Shown here in pieces: positions 1 to 8,674 of a DNA stretch of 64,000 nt (within the stretch, counting starts at the first letter, position 1; each line of letters opens with the position of its first letter). The notes under the pieces were generated by a model. The model was not told the origin of the DNA, made no database searches, and was given only the letters and a program-made list of their open reading frames with translations. Source of the stretch: Bradyrhizobium sp. CB1717 (GTDB taxonomy: Bacteria; Pseudomonadota; Alphaproteobacteria; Rhizobiales; Xanthobacteraceae); NCBI RefSeq assembly GCF_029714325.1, contig NZ_CP121666.1:5270001-5334000 (forward strand), written 5' to 3'. The position numbers were made by a program, and so were the translations under genes.

Positions 1-2086
1 GCGCCTGGATCAGCGCCTCGTGACCATTGCCGCCGGTGTCCTGGAGATAGAGATCGAAACCGCCGGCATTGCCGAAGCCAGGGATCGACGGCGGCAGCAC
101 CGCGAACACCATGGCGTCGCGGATCTTCATGAACGCGCCCATGGCGCGGCCGACCACGGCCTGCGCCGAGGTCGCAGGACTCTTGCGGTCGTCGAACGGT
201 TTCAGGCTGACGAAGGCGAGGCCGACATTCTGGCCCTGCCCGGCAAAGCTGAAACCGCTGACCGCGAACACGCCCTCCACCGCATCCTTCTCGTTATCGA
301 GATATTGATGCTCGACCTGCTTGATCACGTCGAGCGTGCGCACCGAGGTCGCGCCGACCGGAAGCTGGATCAGGGTCATGATCGTGCCCTGATCCTCCTC
401 GGGCAGGAACGAGCTCGGCAGCCGCTGAAACAGGACGACCATGCCGGCGACGATCGCGACGAAGGCGATGATCACGCCGGCGATGCGCCTGATCGCGGCG
501 CCTGCGGTGCGCTGATACCCGTCCGCCATGCGGTCGAAGCCGCGGTTGAACAGGCCGAAGAAGCCGGCTTGCGTGCCGTGATGCTTCGGCGGCTTCAGGA
601 TGGTCGCGCACAAAGCCGGCGTCAGCACCAGCGCCACCAGCACCGAAAGCAGCATCGCCGTGACGATGGTCAGCGCGAACTGCCGGTAGATGATGCCGAC
701 CGAGCCGTTGAAGAACGCCATCGGGATGAACACCGCCGAAAGCACGACGCCGATCCCGACCAGCGCGCCGGTGATCTCGCGCATGGACTTCTCCGTCGCC
801 TCGCGCGGAGAGAGATGCTCCTCGACCATGACGCGCTCGACATTCTCGACCACGACGATGGCATCGTCGACCAGGAGGCCGATCGCCAGCACCATCGCGA
901 ACATCGTCAGCGTGTTGATGGAATACCCCGCGAGCGAGAGCACGCCGAACGTGCCGAGAAGCACCACCGGCACCGCGATGGTCGGAATGATGGTGGCGCG
1001 CCAGCTTTGCAGGAACACGAACATCACGACGAAGACGAGCGCGATCGCCTCGAACAGCGTGTGGATCACCTTTTCGATCGACAGCTTGACGAAGGGCGTG
1101 GTGTCGTAGGGATAGACGACGCGGAGCCCCTCCGGCATGGTGGCGCTGAGCTGGGCCACGCGCGCCTTCACCGCTTCCGAGGTCGCGACCGCATTGGCGC
1201 CGGTCGCAAGGCTGATGCCCATGCCGGCGGCCGGCTTGCCGTTGTAGCGCGCGGCGGAATCGTAGGACTTCGAGCCAAGCTCGACGCGCGCGACGTCGCC
1301 GATGCGCACCGTCTGGCCGGACGAGGCGGTCCTCAGGATGATGTCCTTGAACTGCTCGACCGTCTGCAGGCGGCTCTGCGAGGTGATGGTGGCATTGAGC
1401 TGCTGGCCGCCGACCGATGGAAGGCCGCCGAGCTGGCCGGCCGTGACCTGGGTGTTCTGGGTCTGGATCGCGGCGATGACATCGCCCGGCATCAGATTGT
1501 ACTTCGTCAGCTTGTCCGGATCGAGCCAGATGCGCATGGCGTATTCGGCACCGAACAGCGTCACCTGGCCGACGCCAGCGACGCGGCTGATGGGATCATT
1601 GATCGACGACGCCACGTAATCGGAGATGTCGCTGGCGGCGAGCCTTCCATCCTCGGAGACGAAGCCGAGCACCATCAAAAAGCTCGCCGACGATTTCACC
1701 ACCTTGATGCCCTGCTGCTGCACGACTTGCGGCAGCAAGGGGGTTGCGAGCTGGAGCTTGTTCTGCACCTGCACCTGGGCGATATCGGCGTCCGCCTCGT
1801 TGGTGAAGGTCAGTGAGATCTGCACCTGGCCGGTCGAGGTGCTCGACGACGACATGTATTGGAGATAGTCGAGGCCCGTCATGTTCTGCTCGATGACCTT
1901 GGTCACCGAGTTCTCGGCGGTCTCCGCGTTGGCTCCGGGATAGGTCGCCGTGATCGTGACCACGGTCGGCGCGATCTGCGGATATTGTGCGATCGGCAGC
2001 CGCAGGATGGCAAGCACGCCGCCCAGCATGATCAGGATGGCGATGACCCAGGCGAAGATCGGCCGCTTGATGAAGAAATGCGACAT
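1..2086 (-). CDS. RND multidrug efflux pump, inner-membrane subunit (AcrB/HAE1 type), 3' part beyond window
   Basis: Proton-driven inner-membrane pump that takes drugs from periplasm and membrane and passes them to an outer-membrane channel. Reading the reverse complement from the ATG at 2086 gives [17 protein letters not shown], the standard HAE1 start, and an open frame to the window edge. About 695 residues are visible of a usual ~1040, so the C-terminal third lies outside. The proton-relay pair in [13 protein letters not shown] falls at Asp407-Asp408, the same numbering as E. coli AcrB. The end at position 1 ([11 protein letters not shown]) is in the second porter domain. It starts 5 bp after the stop of the adaptor gene, so the two are co-transcribed. 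No outer-membrane factor gene is visible; it may follow outside. Family assignment is firm, substrate unknown. Confidence 0.96.
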   Translation of the reverse strand, partial: MSHFFIKRPIFAWVIAILIMLGGVLAILRLPIAQYPQIAPTVVTITATYPGANAETAENSVTKVIEQNMTGLDYLQYMSSSSTSTGQVQISLTFTNEADADIAQVQVQNKLQLATPLLPQVVQQQGIKVVKSSASFLMVLGFVSEDGRLAASDISDYVASSINDPISRVAGVGQVTLFGAEYAMRIWLDPDKLTKYNLMPGDVIAAIQTQNTQVTAGQLGGLPSVGGQQLNATITSQSRLQTVEQFKDIILRTASSGQTVRIGDVARVELGSKSYDSAARYNGKPAAGMGISLATGANAVATSEAVKARVAQLSATMPEGLRVVYPYDTTPFVKLSIEKVIHTLFEAIALVFVVMFVFLQSWRATIIPTIAVPVVLLGTFGVLSLAGYSINTLTMFAMVLAIGLLVDDAIVVVENVERVMVEEHLSPREATEKSMREITGALVGIGVVLSAVFIPMAFFNGSVGIIYRQFALTIVTAMLLSVLVALVLTPALCATILKPPKHHGTQAGFFGLFNRGFDRMADGYQRTAGAAIRRIAGVIIAFVAIVAGMVVLFQRLPSSFLPEEDQGTIMTLIQLPVGATSVRTLDVIKQVEHQYLDNEKDAVEGVFAVSGFSFAGQGQNVGLAFVSLKPFDDRKSPATSAQAVVGRAMGAFMKIRDAMVFAVLPPSIPGFGNAGGFDLYLQDTGGNGHEALIQA

Positions 2087-2091
2087 GACGA

Positions 2092-3297
2092 TTACTGCTC
2101 GGTTGTGGCGGGTGCGGGCCGCGCATCGGCCTGCCGTGTCGAATTCACGGTGAGGCCGGTTGCGGGGTCGACCGCGACCTCGACGGTCTTCACGGGTGCG
2201 CCGGGACGGGCTTTCTGCGTTCCGTCGAGGACGAGGCGGTCGCCCGGCCTGGCGCCGGAACGGACGAGCCAGTTGCCGTCGACGTCCTCGCCGAGATCCA
2301 GCGTGCGCTGCTCGATCTTGCCGTCCTTGTCGACGAACATCGCCACCGCCTGCCCCAGCGGATTGCGCGAGACCGCCCGCTGCGGCACCAGGATCGCGTT
2401 CGGATCGACACCGGCGACGACGCGCGCGCGGACATACATGCCCGGCAGCAGCGCCCGCTCGGGATTGGCGAAGATCGCGCGCGAGGAAACCGAGCCGGTG
2501 CTCTCGTTGACGCTCGCATCGGTGAAGCCGTATTTGCCCTTGTGGCCGTAGGTCTTGCCGCTCTCCATCAGCAATTCGACCTGCACGCCCTCGGCCGGGC
2601 GCTTCAGCTTTCCGCTGGCGATCTGGTTGCGCAACCGCTCCATCTCCGAGGTCGACTGGTCGAGGTCGACATAGACAGGGTCGAGCTGCTGGATCGTCGT
2701 CATGGCGGTCGCCTGGCTTGCGGTGACCAGCGCGCCTGGTGTGATCGACGATTTGCCGATCCGGCCCGAGATCGAGGCGGTGACCTTGGTGCGGTCGAGC
2801 GAGATCGCGGCGGTGTCGCGGTTGGCTTCGGCCGCCTTCAGATCGGCCTCGCCCTGCTTGTAGGCGGCAACGGCATCGTCGACGTCCTGCTGGCTCGCCG
2901 CATTGGTCTGAAGCAGCTGGGTCTTGCGCGCCGCCTTCAGCTTGACGCTGACCAGCGTCGCCTCGGCCCGCTGCACCGCGGCCTCGGAGCTCGCCAGCGC
3001 GGCCTTGTACTGGACGGGGTCGATCTCATAGAGCAGATCGCCTTCCTTCACCTCGGCGCCCTCCACGAAATCGCGCTTGAGCAGAATGCCGGTGACCTGC
3101 GGCCGGACCTCGGAGACCTGGTAGGCGACGACCCGACCCGGCAGGACCGTCGAGATCTTCGCCTCCTGCGGCTTCAAGGTGAGAACGCCGACCTCCGGCA
3201 CCATCTGCCGTGGTCCCGCTTGCTGGCCCTGTTCGCCGCAGGCTGCGAGCGACAGCAGAGCGAGTAACGGAACAGCGCGAACGATCGGGGGACGCAT
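2092..3297 (-). CDS. RND efflux periplasmic adaptor (AcrA/MexA type), lipoprotein
   Basis: Membrane fusion protein linking the RND pump to an outer-membrane channel. I chose the ATG at 3297 because it gives a compact lipoprotein signal: [10 protein letters not shown], a hydrophobic stretch, and a lipobox LSLAAC with Cys20 as acylation site. The frame is open further upstream, but that adds an unlikely leader. The order is signal, beta-barrel/lipoyl half, alpha-helical hairpin rich in Ala/Gln/Lys (about residues 95-170), second lipoyl half (GRIGKS...), then the membrane-proximal domain. At 401 aa it has normal family length. It lies first in a two-gene operon with the pump, and its promoter region holds two palindromes facing the TetR gene. 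Confidence 0.95.
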   Translation of the reverse strand: MRPPIVRAVPLLALLSLAACGEQGQQAGPRQMVPEVGVLTLKPQEAKISTVLPGRVVAYQVSEVRPQVTGILLKRDFVEGAEVKEGDLLYEIDPVQYKAALASSEAAVQRAEATLVSVKLKAARKTQLLQTNAASQQDVDDAVAAYKQGEADLKAAEANRDTAAISLDRTKVTASISGRIGKSSITPGALVTASQATAMTTIQQLDPVYVDLDQSTSEMERLRNQIASGKLKRPAEGVQVELLMESGKTYGHKGKYGFTDASVNESTGSVSSRAIFANPERALLPGMYVRARVVAGVDPNAILVPQRAVSRNPLGQAVAMFVDKDGKIEQRTLDLGEDVDGNWLVRSGARPGDRLVLDGTQKARPGAPVKTVEVAVDPATGLTVNSTRQADARPAPATTEQ

Positions 3298-3370
3298 GAT
3301 GACGATCCATGGGCTGAGATTTGGGATGAGGTTGCGGGCCTCCCGGAGAGGCCATTTACATTGACACATC

Positions 3371-3412
3371 TGGAAACTATGTAGTTTCCATCAGGAAACT
3401 TGGGAGTTTCCT
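3371..3412. promoter_or_regulatory. Twin palindromic operators between efflux operon and TetR gene
   Basis: Two adjacent perfect inverted repeats: TGGAAACTA-TG-TAGTTTCCA at 3371-3390 and AGGAAACT-TGGG-AGTTTCCT at 3393-3412. Both share the half-site GGAAACT/AGTTTCC and their centres are 22 bp apart, two helical turns. A -35-like TTGACT on the minus strand (3425-3420) would place both sites over or just after the efflux promoter. This is the classic layout for TetR repression of a divergent pump. The sites are seen; binding by the neighbouring TetR protein is inferred. Confidence 0.75.
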
Positions 3413-3494
3413 TCTCCGAAGTCAAGTGCTAGGCTGCCCCGATGCGTCCGCTCAAGCAGTCGTGAACCGCCCCCAACTGAACGACAGGTTTTGC

Positions 3495-4157
3495 ATGGCG
3501 AGGAAATCCGTCAGCCGCCGACAAGCCGCCGGCAGTCTGCCCCCCGAACGGGACGCCGCCCGTCCCGCACCCGATGCACGCCTGTTACATTTGCTGACGG
3601 CGGCGAAGGACACCTTCACCAGCAAGGGCTTTGCCGCGACGACCATGGACGACATCGCCGGCGCCGCCGGCATGTCGAAGAAGACGCTCTACAAGCTATT
3701 CGCGAGCAAGACCGAGCTGTTCCGCGCCATGCTGCTGCGCAGCCTGCCCGAAGCCGATTACGCCGAAGCTCCTTCGGAAGGATCGCCGGTGACCCGGCTT
3801 CGAAACATGCTCCGGGAGGCGGCGGACGTGGCGCTATCGCCGGGCGAGATCGCGCTGCAGCGCCTGATCATCGGTGAACGCCAGGCCTCGCCGGAGCTGG
3901 GGCGCATGTTCGCCGAGGTCATCATGGAGAGCGGCACAGAGCATATCGTCGAGTTGCTCAAGACGATTCGCCTGGAACGTCGCGTCGAGAGCGTGCCGCT
4001 GCGCCTCATCGCCGAAATGCTGTTCGGCATGGTGTTCGGCCACGATCATTTCAGGCTGCTGACGGACACCGAATTCCGGCTCAACCGCCGTGTGCTCGAC
4101 CGGCGGATCGACCTCGCCATTGCGACGTTCTGTGCACCTGAGGATCAGGCGAGATAG
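3495..4157 (+). CDS. TetR/AcrR-family transcriptional regulator
   Basis: Probable repressor of the divergent efflux operon. The ATG at 3495 (MARKSVSRRQ) is preceded by CAGG at a good distance; an earlier GTG at 3426 is in frame but would overlap the promoter. Residues about 34-80 form the TetR helix-turn-helix: a helix ending FTSKGFAATTMDDIA, a turn GAAGMSK and a recognition helix KTLYKLFASKTELF. The rest (to 220 aa) is the usual helical ligand-binding and dimer domain. Its 3' end overlaps the convergent TauE-type gene by 13 bp. Inducer unknown. Confidence 0.93.
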   Translation: MARKSVSRRQAAGSLPPERDAARPAPDARLLHLLTAAKDTFTSKGFAATTMDDIAGAAGMSKKTLYKLFASKTELFRAMLLRSLPEADYAEAPSEGSPVTRLRNMLREAADVALSPGEIALQRLIIGERQASPELGRMFAEVIMESGTEHIVELLKTIRLERRVESVPLRLIAEMLFGMVFGHDHFRLLTDTEFRLNRRVLDRRIDLAIATFCAPEDQAR

Positions 4158-4903
4158 CCGGACACACCGTCCCACAACAGCTTCAGCGCGGTAATGACCA
4201 GCAGGCCGTAGCAGGCCCGATAGATCTGCTGCTGGTCGAGCCTGCCGTGCAGCCGCCAGCCGAGCCAGACGCCTGAGGGAATCGCGAGCAGGCACGCGGC
4301 CATGACGATCCAGACGTTTCCAGTCGGCCGCACCAGCAGCAACCACGGCACCGCCTTGGTCGCATTGCCGACCGTAAAGAACAGGCTGGTCGTGCCCGCA
4401 TAGACTTCCTTGCTGAGGCCGAGCGGCAGCAAATACATCGCCAACGGCGGTCCACCCGAATGCGCGACCATGGTCGTGACACCGGAGGCAAGACCGGCCG
4501 CGACGGCCTTCGGTGACGAACGCGGACGAATGACGACCTTCGGGTCGCTCACAAGCCATAGACCGACGAAGACCAGGGTGACGAGCGCCATCACGATGGC
4601 AACGGCGCGATGGTCGAGCACGCGAAACAGCAAATAGCCGAGCGCAATGCCGGCCACGAGCCCGGGCAACAGCAGCACGAGGTCCGGCTTCGACCAGGTC
4701 GACGGCTTCCAGTAGCGCAGCGCGAACAGGTCCATCGCGATGAACAATGGCGCCAGCAGGCCGCCGGCCGTGACCGGGTCCATCACGAACGACAGCAGCG
4801 GAATGCCGACGATCGAGAACCCGCCGCCGAATGCGCCCTTCATGAAGCAGATCAGGAACACCCCGGCAAAGGCGATGAGGACAGTAGTGACCGTCAGTGC
4901 CAT
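4145..4903 (-). CDS. TauE/SafE-family sulfite/organosulfonate exporter-like membrane protein
   Basis: A 252-aa integral membrane protein of the TauE/SafE (DUF81) family, which exports sulfite, sulfoacetate or similar anions; the substrate cannot be read here. The family features are the N-terminal KGAFGGGFSIVGIPLLSF segment (the conserved G-x-G-GG motif after the first helix), a second repeat half with MVAHSGGPPLAMYLLP, and seven to eight hydrophobic helices. It is convergent with the TetR gene, overlapping by 13 bp, and is probably unrelated to the efflux operon. Its 5' leader holds a 15-bp tandem repeat. Confidence 0.9.
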   Translation of the reverse strand: MALTVTTVLIAFAGVFLICFMKGAFGGGFSIVGIPLLSFVMDPVTAGGLLAPLFIAMDLFALRYWKPSTWSKPDLVLLLPGLVAGIALGYLLFRVLDHRAVAIVMALVTLVFVGLWLVSDPKVVIRPRSSPKAVAAGLASGVTTMVAHSGGPPLAMYLLPLGLSKEVYAGTTSLFFTVGNATKAVPWLLLVRPTGNVWIVMAACLLAIPSGVWLGWRLHGRLDQQQIYRACYGLLVITALKLLWDGVSGYLA

Positions 4904-4906
4904 CTG

Positions 4907-4953
4907 CGCGTCTCCAAGTCCGTCGCGTCCAAGTCAGTCGCGTCCAAGTCCGT
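4907..4953. repeat. 15-bp tandem repeat, three units
   Basis: Three direct units based on CGCGTCCAAGTC(C/A)GT: 4907-4923 (with two extra bases), 4924-4938 and 4939-4953. A partial fourth follows at CCGCGTCC. The array ends 4 bp upstream of the TauE-type start codon, so it lies in that gene's leader where a ribosome-binding site would be expected. It may be a slippage-prone microsatellite or a small regulatory array. Confidence 0.7.
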
Positions 4954-4975
4954 CAGCCGCGTCCGGACAGCGCCG

Positions 4976-5110
4976 TTACTCCGCTTGCGACCTCGGGGGC
5001 CGACCGTCCTTGTTTCGGAAAAACAGGCCGGGCAGCACAGAGGGCAGTCCAAAGGTCAATCCGAGGAATGCCAGAAACAGATCGAGATAACTCAGGGGCA
5101 ATGTCGTCAC
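4976..5110 (-). CDS. Possible 44-aa membrane peptide
   Basis: A GTG-started frame (MTTLPLSYLDLF...) with one clear hydrophobic segment, LDLFLAFLGLTFGLPSVLPGLFF, followed by a basic tail RNKDGRPPRSQ. This looks like a single-pass small protein. No convincing ribosome-binding site precedes it, and I recognise no family. The frame is open further upstream to 5299, but that part reads like non-coding sequence. It lies in a 480-bp stretch otherwise empty except for the lysR stub. Low confidence; it may be the 3' remnant of a larger decayed gene. Confidence 0.25.
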   Translation of the reverse strand: MTTLPLSYLDLFLAFLGLTFGLPSVLPGLFFRNKDGRPPRSQAE

Positions 5111-5255
5111 TCCGCTGGCACCAGGCGGTCCCGGTGCAATTTGCTGATTGCCCGGAATATGATCCGATATCCACATCGGTACAATATGAACATTGCTCTC
5201 GGTGCAATGTTGACCGGCAGGCTGGATCGCGCCCCGTCCCGAGCGTAGCCGTCCG

Positions 5256-5320
5256 ATGGAGCTGAACGAGATTGCGGTCTTTGCCGTTGTGGCACGCATC
5301 TGACGGCCGCGCCCTCGCGC
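5256..5320 (+). pseudogene. lysR-type regulator remnant (first ~15 codons)
   Basis: The ATG at 5256 starts MELNEIAVFAVVARI followed by TGA at 5301. This matches the N-terminus typical of LysR regulators (M-x-L-N-E-I-A-V-F-x-x-V-V). Continuing in another frame gives HLTAAPSR, which resembles the next conserved stretch (S-F-T-A-A-A-R), so the stub seems to carry a frameshift. Nothing resembling the rest of the helix-turn-helix or the effector domain follows. It is most likely a dead fragment left after a deletion. Confidence 0.5.
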
Positions 5321-5382
5321 AGGCGTGATCGCGCGACCTGATGGTCACGCCAGCAGCAAATCTTTGAGCGAGAGCAGCGGTG

Positions 5383-6102
5383 CTAGCAGCCGAGCTGGTC
5401 GGCGATGCCGCCAAAGTCCTTCGCGACGATGTCCCAATTGCCGGTCGCCTCGAAATCGACCTTCTGCAGCGGACCGTACTCCGTCGGACGCGCCACGAAC
5501 GCTGTCTTCAGACCGTACTTCTGCGCAGCGGCGAGATCGCCGTTGTGGGCGGCGACCATCATCACTTCTTCGGGCTTGAGGCCGAGCAGCCGTGCGGCAC
5601 CGAGATAGGTTTCGGGATCGGGCTTGTAGTGCTCGAACAGCTCGGCCGACATGATGAGATCCCACGGCAGGCCGGCAAACTTGGCCATGTTGGTGAGGAG
5701 CGCGACGTTGCCGTTCGACAGCGGCGAGATCACGAATTTCGTCTTCAACCGGGTCAGGCCGGCGACGCTGTCGGGCCACGGATTGAGGCGGTGCCAGCCC
5801 TTGGTGAGGTGATCGAGGTCGACCTCGGTGAGGCCCTTGATCTCGAACTTCTCGACCAGCTTCTCCAGCGAGCGGCGATGCAGATCGTCGAGCATGACAT
5901 AGCCGCGCTCGGGATGTTTGCGCACGTCATCCATCGACGCGACATACATGCCGCGCCAGCCGTCGACCAGAGCGGTCCAGTCGGCGCTGATGCCGCGGCC
6001 CTTCGCCCACCACATGAAGTCGGTGATCAGGCTGGTGCGCCAGTCCACGACCGTGCCGAACACGTCGAAGACGAGGGCTTTGACGGCGGAAAGGTCGGAC
6101 AT
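5383..6102 (-). CDS. (S)-2-haloacid dehalogenase type II (HAD superfamily)
   Basis: Hydrolyses L-2-haloacids to D-2-hydroxyacids through an aspartyl ester intermediate, or a related HAD reaction. The 239-aa protein shows the HAD motifs in order: nucleophile Asp13 in VFDVFGTVVDW, motif II LSNGN, Lys in HYKPDPETY, and the motif III acids in VAAHNGDLAAA. The Asn-x-x-Asp form and the Arg/Trp-rich cap (SLITDFMWW...) fit haloacid dehalogenase type II better than a generic phosphatase. Start is the ATG at 6102, just inside a repeat-bearing spacer. It appears to be a single gene. In soil bacteria such enzymes are often annotated from family alone, so the true substrate is open. Confidence 0.88.
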   Translation of the reverse strand: MSDLSAVKALVFDVFGTVVDWRTSLITDFMWWAKGRGISADWTALVDGWRGMYVASMDDVRKHPERGYVMLDDLHRRSLEKLVEKFEIKGLTEVDLDHLTKGWHRLNPWPDSVAGLTRLKTKFVISPLSNGNVALLTNMAKFAGLPWDLIMSAELFEHYKPDPETYLGAARLLGLKPEEVMMVAAHNGDLAAAQKYGLKTAFVARPTEYGPLQKVDFEATGNWDIVAKDFGGIADQLGC

Positions 6103-6130
6103 GTGCGCTTCCCTTGTTGTTCTTGTTGGC

Positions 6131-6235
6131 GTTCCGGGGCGAAAGGACCGCGCAAAGCGCGGCCCTGAGAACCCGGAATCTCGCGCCGTCATCTCTGGAT
6201 TCCGGGTTCGACGCTTTCGCGTCGCCCCGGAATGA
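6131..6235. repeat. Palindromic intergenic repeat, family A (copy 1)
   Basis: Outer arms GTTCCGGGGCGA... and ...TCGCCCCGGAATGAC, with inner arms CCCGGAATC and GATTCCGGG, form a nested palindrome of about 105 bp between the dehalogenase start and glpX stop. A close relative is at 15317-15412. Such REP-like elements are common in Bradyrhizobium spacers. It can fold as a long hairpin in either transcript and may act as a terminator or RNA-stability element. Confidence 0.8.
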
Positions 6236-6245
6236 CTCAGAGGAA

Positions 6246-7247
6246 TTAGTCCAGGTGGAACTTCGCGAGCTCGCGGTGCTCGGCCTTGATGTAGCGCACG
6301 GTGCCGGTGACGGAGCGCATCACCACCGTCTCGGTCTCGATCACGCCGTCCTTGCGGAATTTCACGCCCGAGAGCAGCGAGCCCGTGGTGACGCCGGTGG
6401 CGGCGAACAGGCAGTCGCCCCGCGCCATGTCCTCGATGCCGTAGATCATCTTGGGATCGTTGACGCCCATCTTGGCGGCGCGCTCGCGCTTCTCGTCGGA
6501 ATCGAGGATCAGGCGGCACTGCATCTGGCCACCGATACAACGCAGCGCCACGGCCGCCAGCACGCCTTCCGGCGCACCGCCAGTGCCGAGATACATGTCG
6601 ACGCCGGTGTTGTCGGGGTCGGCGCAGTGGATCACGCCGGCGACGTCGCCGTCGGTGATGAGGCGCACGGCAGCCCCAGTCGAGCGCACGCTCTCGATGA
6701 TGCTGGCATGGCGCGGACGGTCGAGCACGAGAACGGTGATGCCATCAGGCTTGACACCCTTGGCCTTGGCGAGCCGGCGCACATTGTCGGCGGGCGAGGC
6801 ATCAATTTCGACAACACCCTTGTCATAACCGGGACCGATCGCGAGCTTCTCCATGTAGACGTCGGGCGCGTGCAACAGCGTGCCGCCGTCGGCCATCGCC
6901 ATGGTGGCGATCGAGCCCGGCATGTTCTTGGCGCACAGCGTGGTGCCTTCGAGCGGGTCGACCGCGATGTCGACTTGCGGGCCGGCCTTGAGGCCGACCT
7001 GCTCGCCGATATAGAGCATCGGCGCCTCGTCGCGCTCACCCTCGCCGATCACGATGGTGCCCTGGATCGGCAGCTTGTTCAGCTCGCGCCGCATGGCGTC
7101 GACCGCGGCCTGGTCGGCCGCCTTCTCGTTACCGTGCCCGCGCAGTCGCGCCGACGACACCGCCGCCCGCTCCGTCACCCGCACGATCTCCAGCGTGAGA
7201 ATGCGCTCGAGCAAGGCGTGCGGGGGGACTTCAATATGGGTCGACAT
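6246..7247 (-). CDS. glpX: Class II fructose-1,6-bisphosphatase
   Basis: Hydrolyses fructose-1,6-bisphosphate to fructose-6-phosphate in gluconeogenesis and, in carbon-fixing relatives, the Calvin cycle (GlpX enzymes may also act on sedoheptulose bisphosphate). The 333-aa sequence contains GEGERDEAPMLYIGE and the metal-binding Li-sensitive phosphatase motif VDPLEGTTLC, both diagnostic of class II enzymes, plus conserved TGGAPEG. The start ATG at 7247 follows AAGGAG at ideal distance. It is the last gene of a leftward aminotransferase-hom-glpX block, an order seen in many alphaproteobacteria. The spacer to hom (82 bp) holds a 7-bp hairpin. Confidence 0.97.
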   Translation of the reverse strand: MSTHIEVPPHALLERILTLEIVRVTERAAVSSARLRGHGNEKAADQAAVDAMRRELNKLPIQGTIVIGEGERDEAPMLYIGEQVGLKAGPQVDIAVDPLEGTTLCAKNMPGSIATMAMADGGTLLHAPDVYMEKLAIGPGYDKGVVEIDASPADNVRRLAKAKGVKPDGITVLVLDRPRHASIIESVRSTGAAVRLITDGDVAGVIHCADPDNTGVDMYLGTGGAPEGVLAAVALRCIGGQMQCRLILDSDEKRERAAKMGVNDPKMIYGIEDMARGDCLFAATGVTTGSLLSGVKFRKDGVIETETVVMRSVTGTVRYIKAEHRELAKFHLD

Positions 7248-7272
7248 CGGCTAGCTCCTTCGAAGACGTTTG

Positions 7273-7290
7273 GGACGGAAATCTCCGTCC
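7273..7290. promoter_or_regulatory. Short perfect hairpin in glpX leader
   Basis: GGACGGA-AATC-TCCGTCC, a 7-bp stem with tetraloop, sits 26-43 bp upstream of the glpX start between hom and glpX. There is no T run after it on the minus strand, so it is not a standard terminator. It could stabilise the glpX end of a processed mRNA. Function not established. Confidence 0.35.
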
Positions 7291-7328
7291 GTATCAACTC
7301 GTAACACCAACAGTTCGTTCGAACCGTG

Positions 7329-8645
7329 TCAGTTCTTCTCGATCCTTATGACCTGCGGCCGTCCGCTGATGACCTTGTCCTTCTGCACGGCGGCGAGCGC
7401 GCGTCGCACGGCATCCTCATGCGTTGCGTAGGTGATCAGGATGACGGGCACCGGCACCGCCTTGCCGTCGGCCGGCGCAGCGCCGCCATTGGGATGGCGC
7501 TGCACGATCGACTCGATCGAAATCTTCTGTTCTGCAAGCCGGGTCGCGATCGCAGCCGCGGTGCCCGGGAAATCTCGCGCCAGCAGGCGGATGTAGTAGC
7601 CGCCTTCATGCCGCTCCATCGGCGCCTTCTTGGTGTCGCACAGATGCGCGATCGGTCGGCCGAACGGATTGGCGCGGATGCCGCGCGCAACATCGGCGAT
7701 GTCGGCGACGACGGCCGATGCCGTAGCAGCACCGCCGGCGCCGGGGCCGACCAGCGTGATCGGCGGGATGCCCTCGCCATCGATCGTGACCGCATTGGTG
7801 ACACCCATCACCTGCGCGATCGAGGAGGATTTGGGAACCATGGTCGGATGCACGCGCTGCTCGATGCCCTTGGCGGTGCGAACGGCAACGCCGAGCAGCT
7901 TGAGCCGGTAACCGAGATCGTCGGCGGCGCGCAGGTCTTCCGGCGCGATGGAGGAGATACCTTCGACATACACCGCGCTTTGAGCAACTTTCGTGCCGAA
8001 AGCGAGGCTGGCGAGGATCGAGAGTTTTTGCGCAGTATCGTGGCCGTCGACGTCGAAGGACGGATTGGCCTCGGCATAGCCGAGCCGCTGTGCATCCTTC
8101 AGACACTCGGCAAAGGAGAGGCCCTCCTGCTCCATCCGGGTCAGGATGTAATTGCAGGTGCCGTTGAGGATGCCGTAGACGCGGTTGATGCCGGTTCCGG
8201 CAAGACCCTCGCGTAACGTTTTGATGACGGGAATCGCGGCGCCAACGGCTGCCTCGAAATTCAGCGCGCCGCCGTGCTTTTCGGCGGACTTCGCCAGCTT
8301 GATGCCGTGCTTGGCGAGCAGCGCCTTGTTGGCCGTGACGACCGACTTGCCGGCATTGAGCGCAGCTTCGACCGCGGAGAGCGCGGGATCGCCCGCGCCG
8401 CCCATCAGCTCGACGAAGCAGTCGACCTCGGGATGGGTGGCGAGCGCAAGCGGATCCTTGGCCCATTCGACGCCGCGCAGGTCGATGCTGCGCTTCTTGG
8501 CCTTCGAGCGCGCCGTGACGGCGACGACGCGAATACCGCGGCCGCTGCGCCCCGCGAGCACGCGCGCTTGCGTTTCAATCAAACGGACGACTTCGGCACC
8601 CACGGTGCCGAGCCCCGCTATGCCCACTTTCAGGGGTGCGACCAT
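7329..8645 (-). CDS. hom: Homoserine dehydrogenase
   Basis: Reduces aspartate semialdehyde to homoserine with NAD(P)H, the branch point to threonine and methionine. The 438-aa protein has an N-terminal Rossmann fold with GIAGLGTVG (residues about 8-16) and a catalytic domain containing NGTCNYIL, YAEANPSFDVDGHDTAQKL and the conserved lysine region. A C-terminal ACT domain (YYIRLLARDFPG to the end) is present, typical of monofunctional Hom and a site of threonine feedback. There is no aspartokinase fusion. It lies 29 bp downstream of the aminotransferase gene and is presumably co-transcribed with it. Confidence 0.97.
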   Translation of the reverse strand: MVAPLKVGIAGLGTVGAEVVRLIETQARVLAGRSGRGIRVVAVTARSKAKKRSIDLRGVEWAKDPLALATHPEVDCFVELMGGAGDPALSAVEAALNAGKSVVTANKALLAKHGIKLAKSAEKHGGALNFEAAVGAAIPVIKTLREGLAGTGINRVYGILNGTCNYILTRMEQEGLSFAECLKDAQRLGYAEANPSFDVDGHDTAQKLSILASLAFGTKVAQSAVYVEGISSIAPEDLRAADDLGYRLKLLGVAVRTAKGIEQRVHPTMVPKSSSIAQVMGVTNAVTIDGEGIPPITLVGPGAGGAATASAVVADIADVARGIRANPFGRPIAHLCDTKKAPMERHEGGYYIRLLARDFPGTAAAIATRLAEQKISIESIVQRHPNGGAAPADGKAVPVPVILITYATHEDAVRRALAAVQKDKVISGRPQVIRIEKN

Positions 8646-8674
8646 GATGCTTTCAGAAAACCTGTCGAAGAGAA

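Noticed and set aside
20..1816. Long plus-strand open frame of about 600 codons
   Set aside because: It is antisense to the RND pump. Its translation is rich in Asp/Arg/His/Ala with no domain, as expected from the mirror of GC-rich coding sequence, while the minus strand reads a perfect AcrB-type protein.
3426..3494. Upstream GTG start for the TetR gene
   Set aside because: It would begin almost directly at the operators, lacks a ribosome-binding site, and adds residues absent from TetR proteins.
7310..7330. GTTCGAACC, reminiscent of a tRNA T-loop
   Set aside because: No acceptor stem, D arm or anticodon arm can be drawn around it; it is a chance palindrome between hom and glpX.
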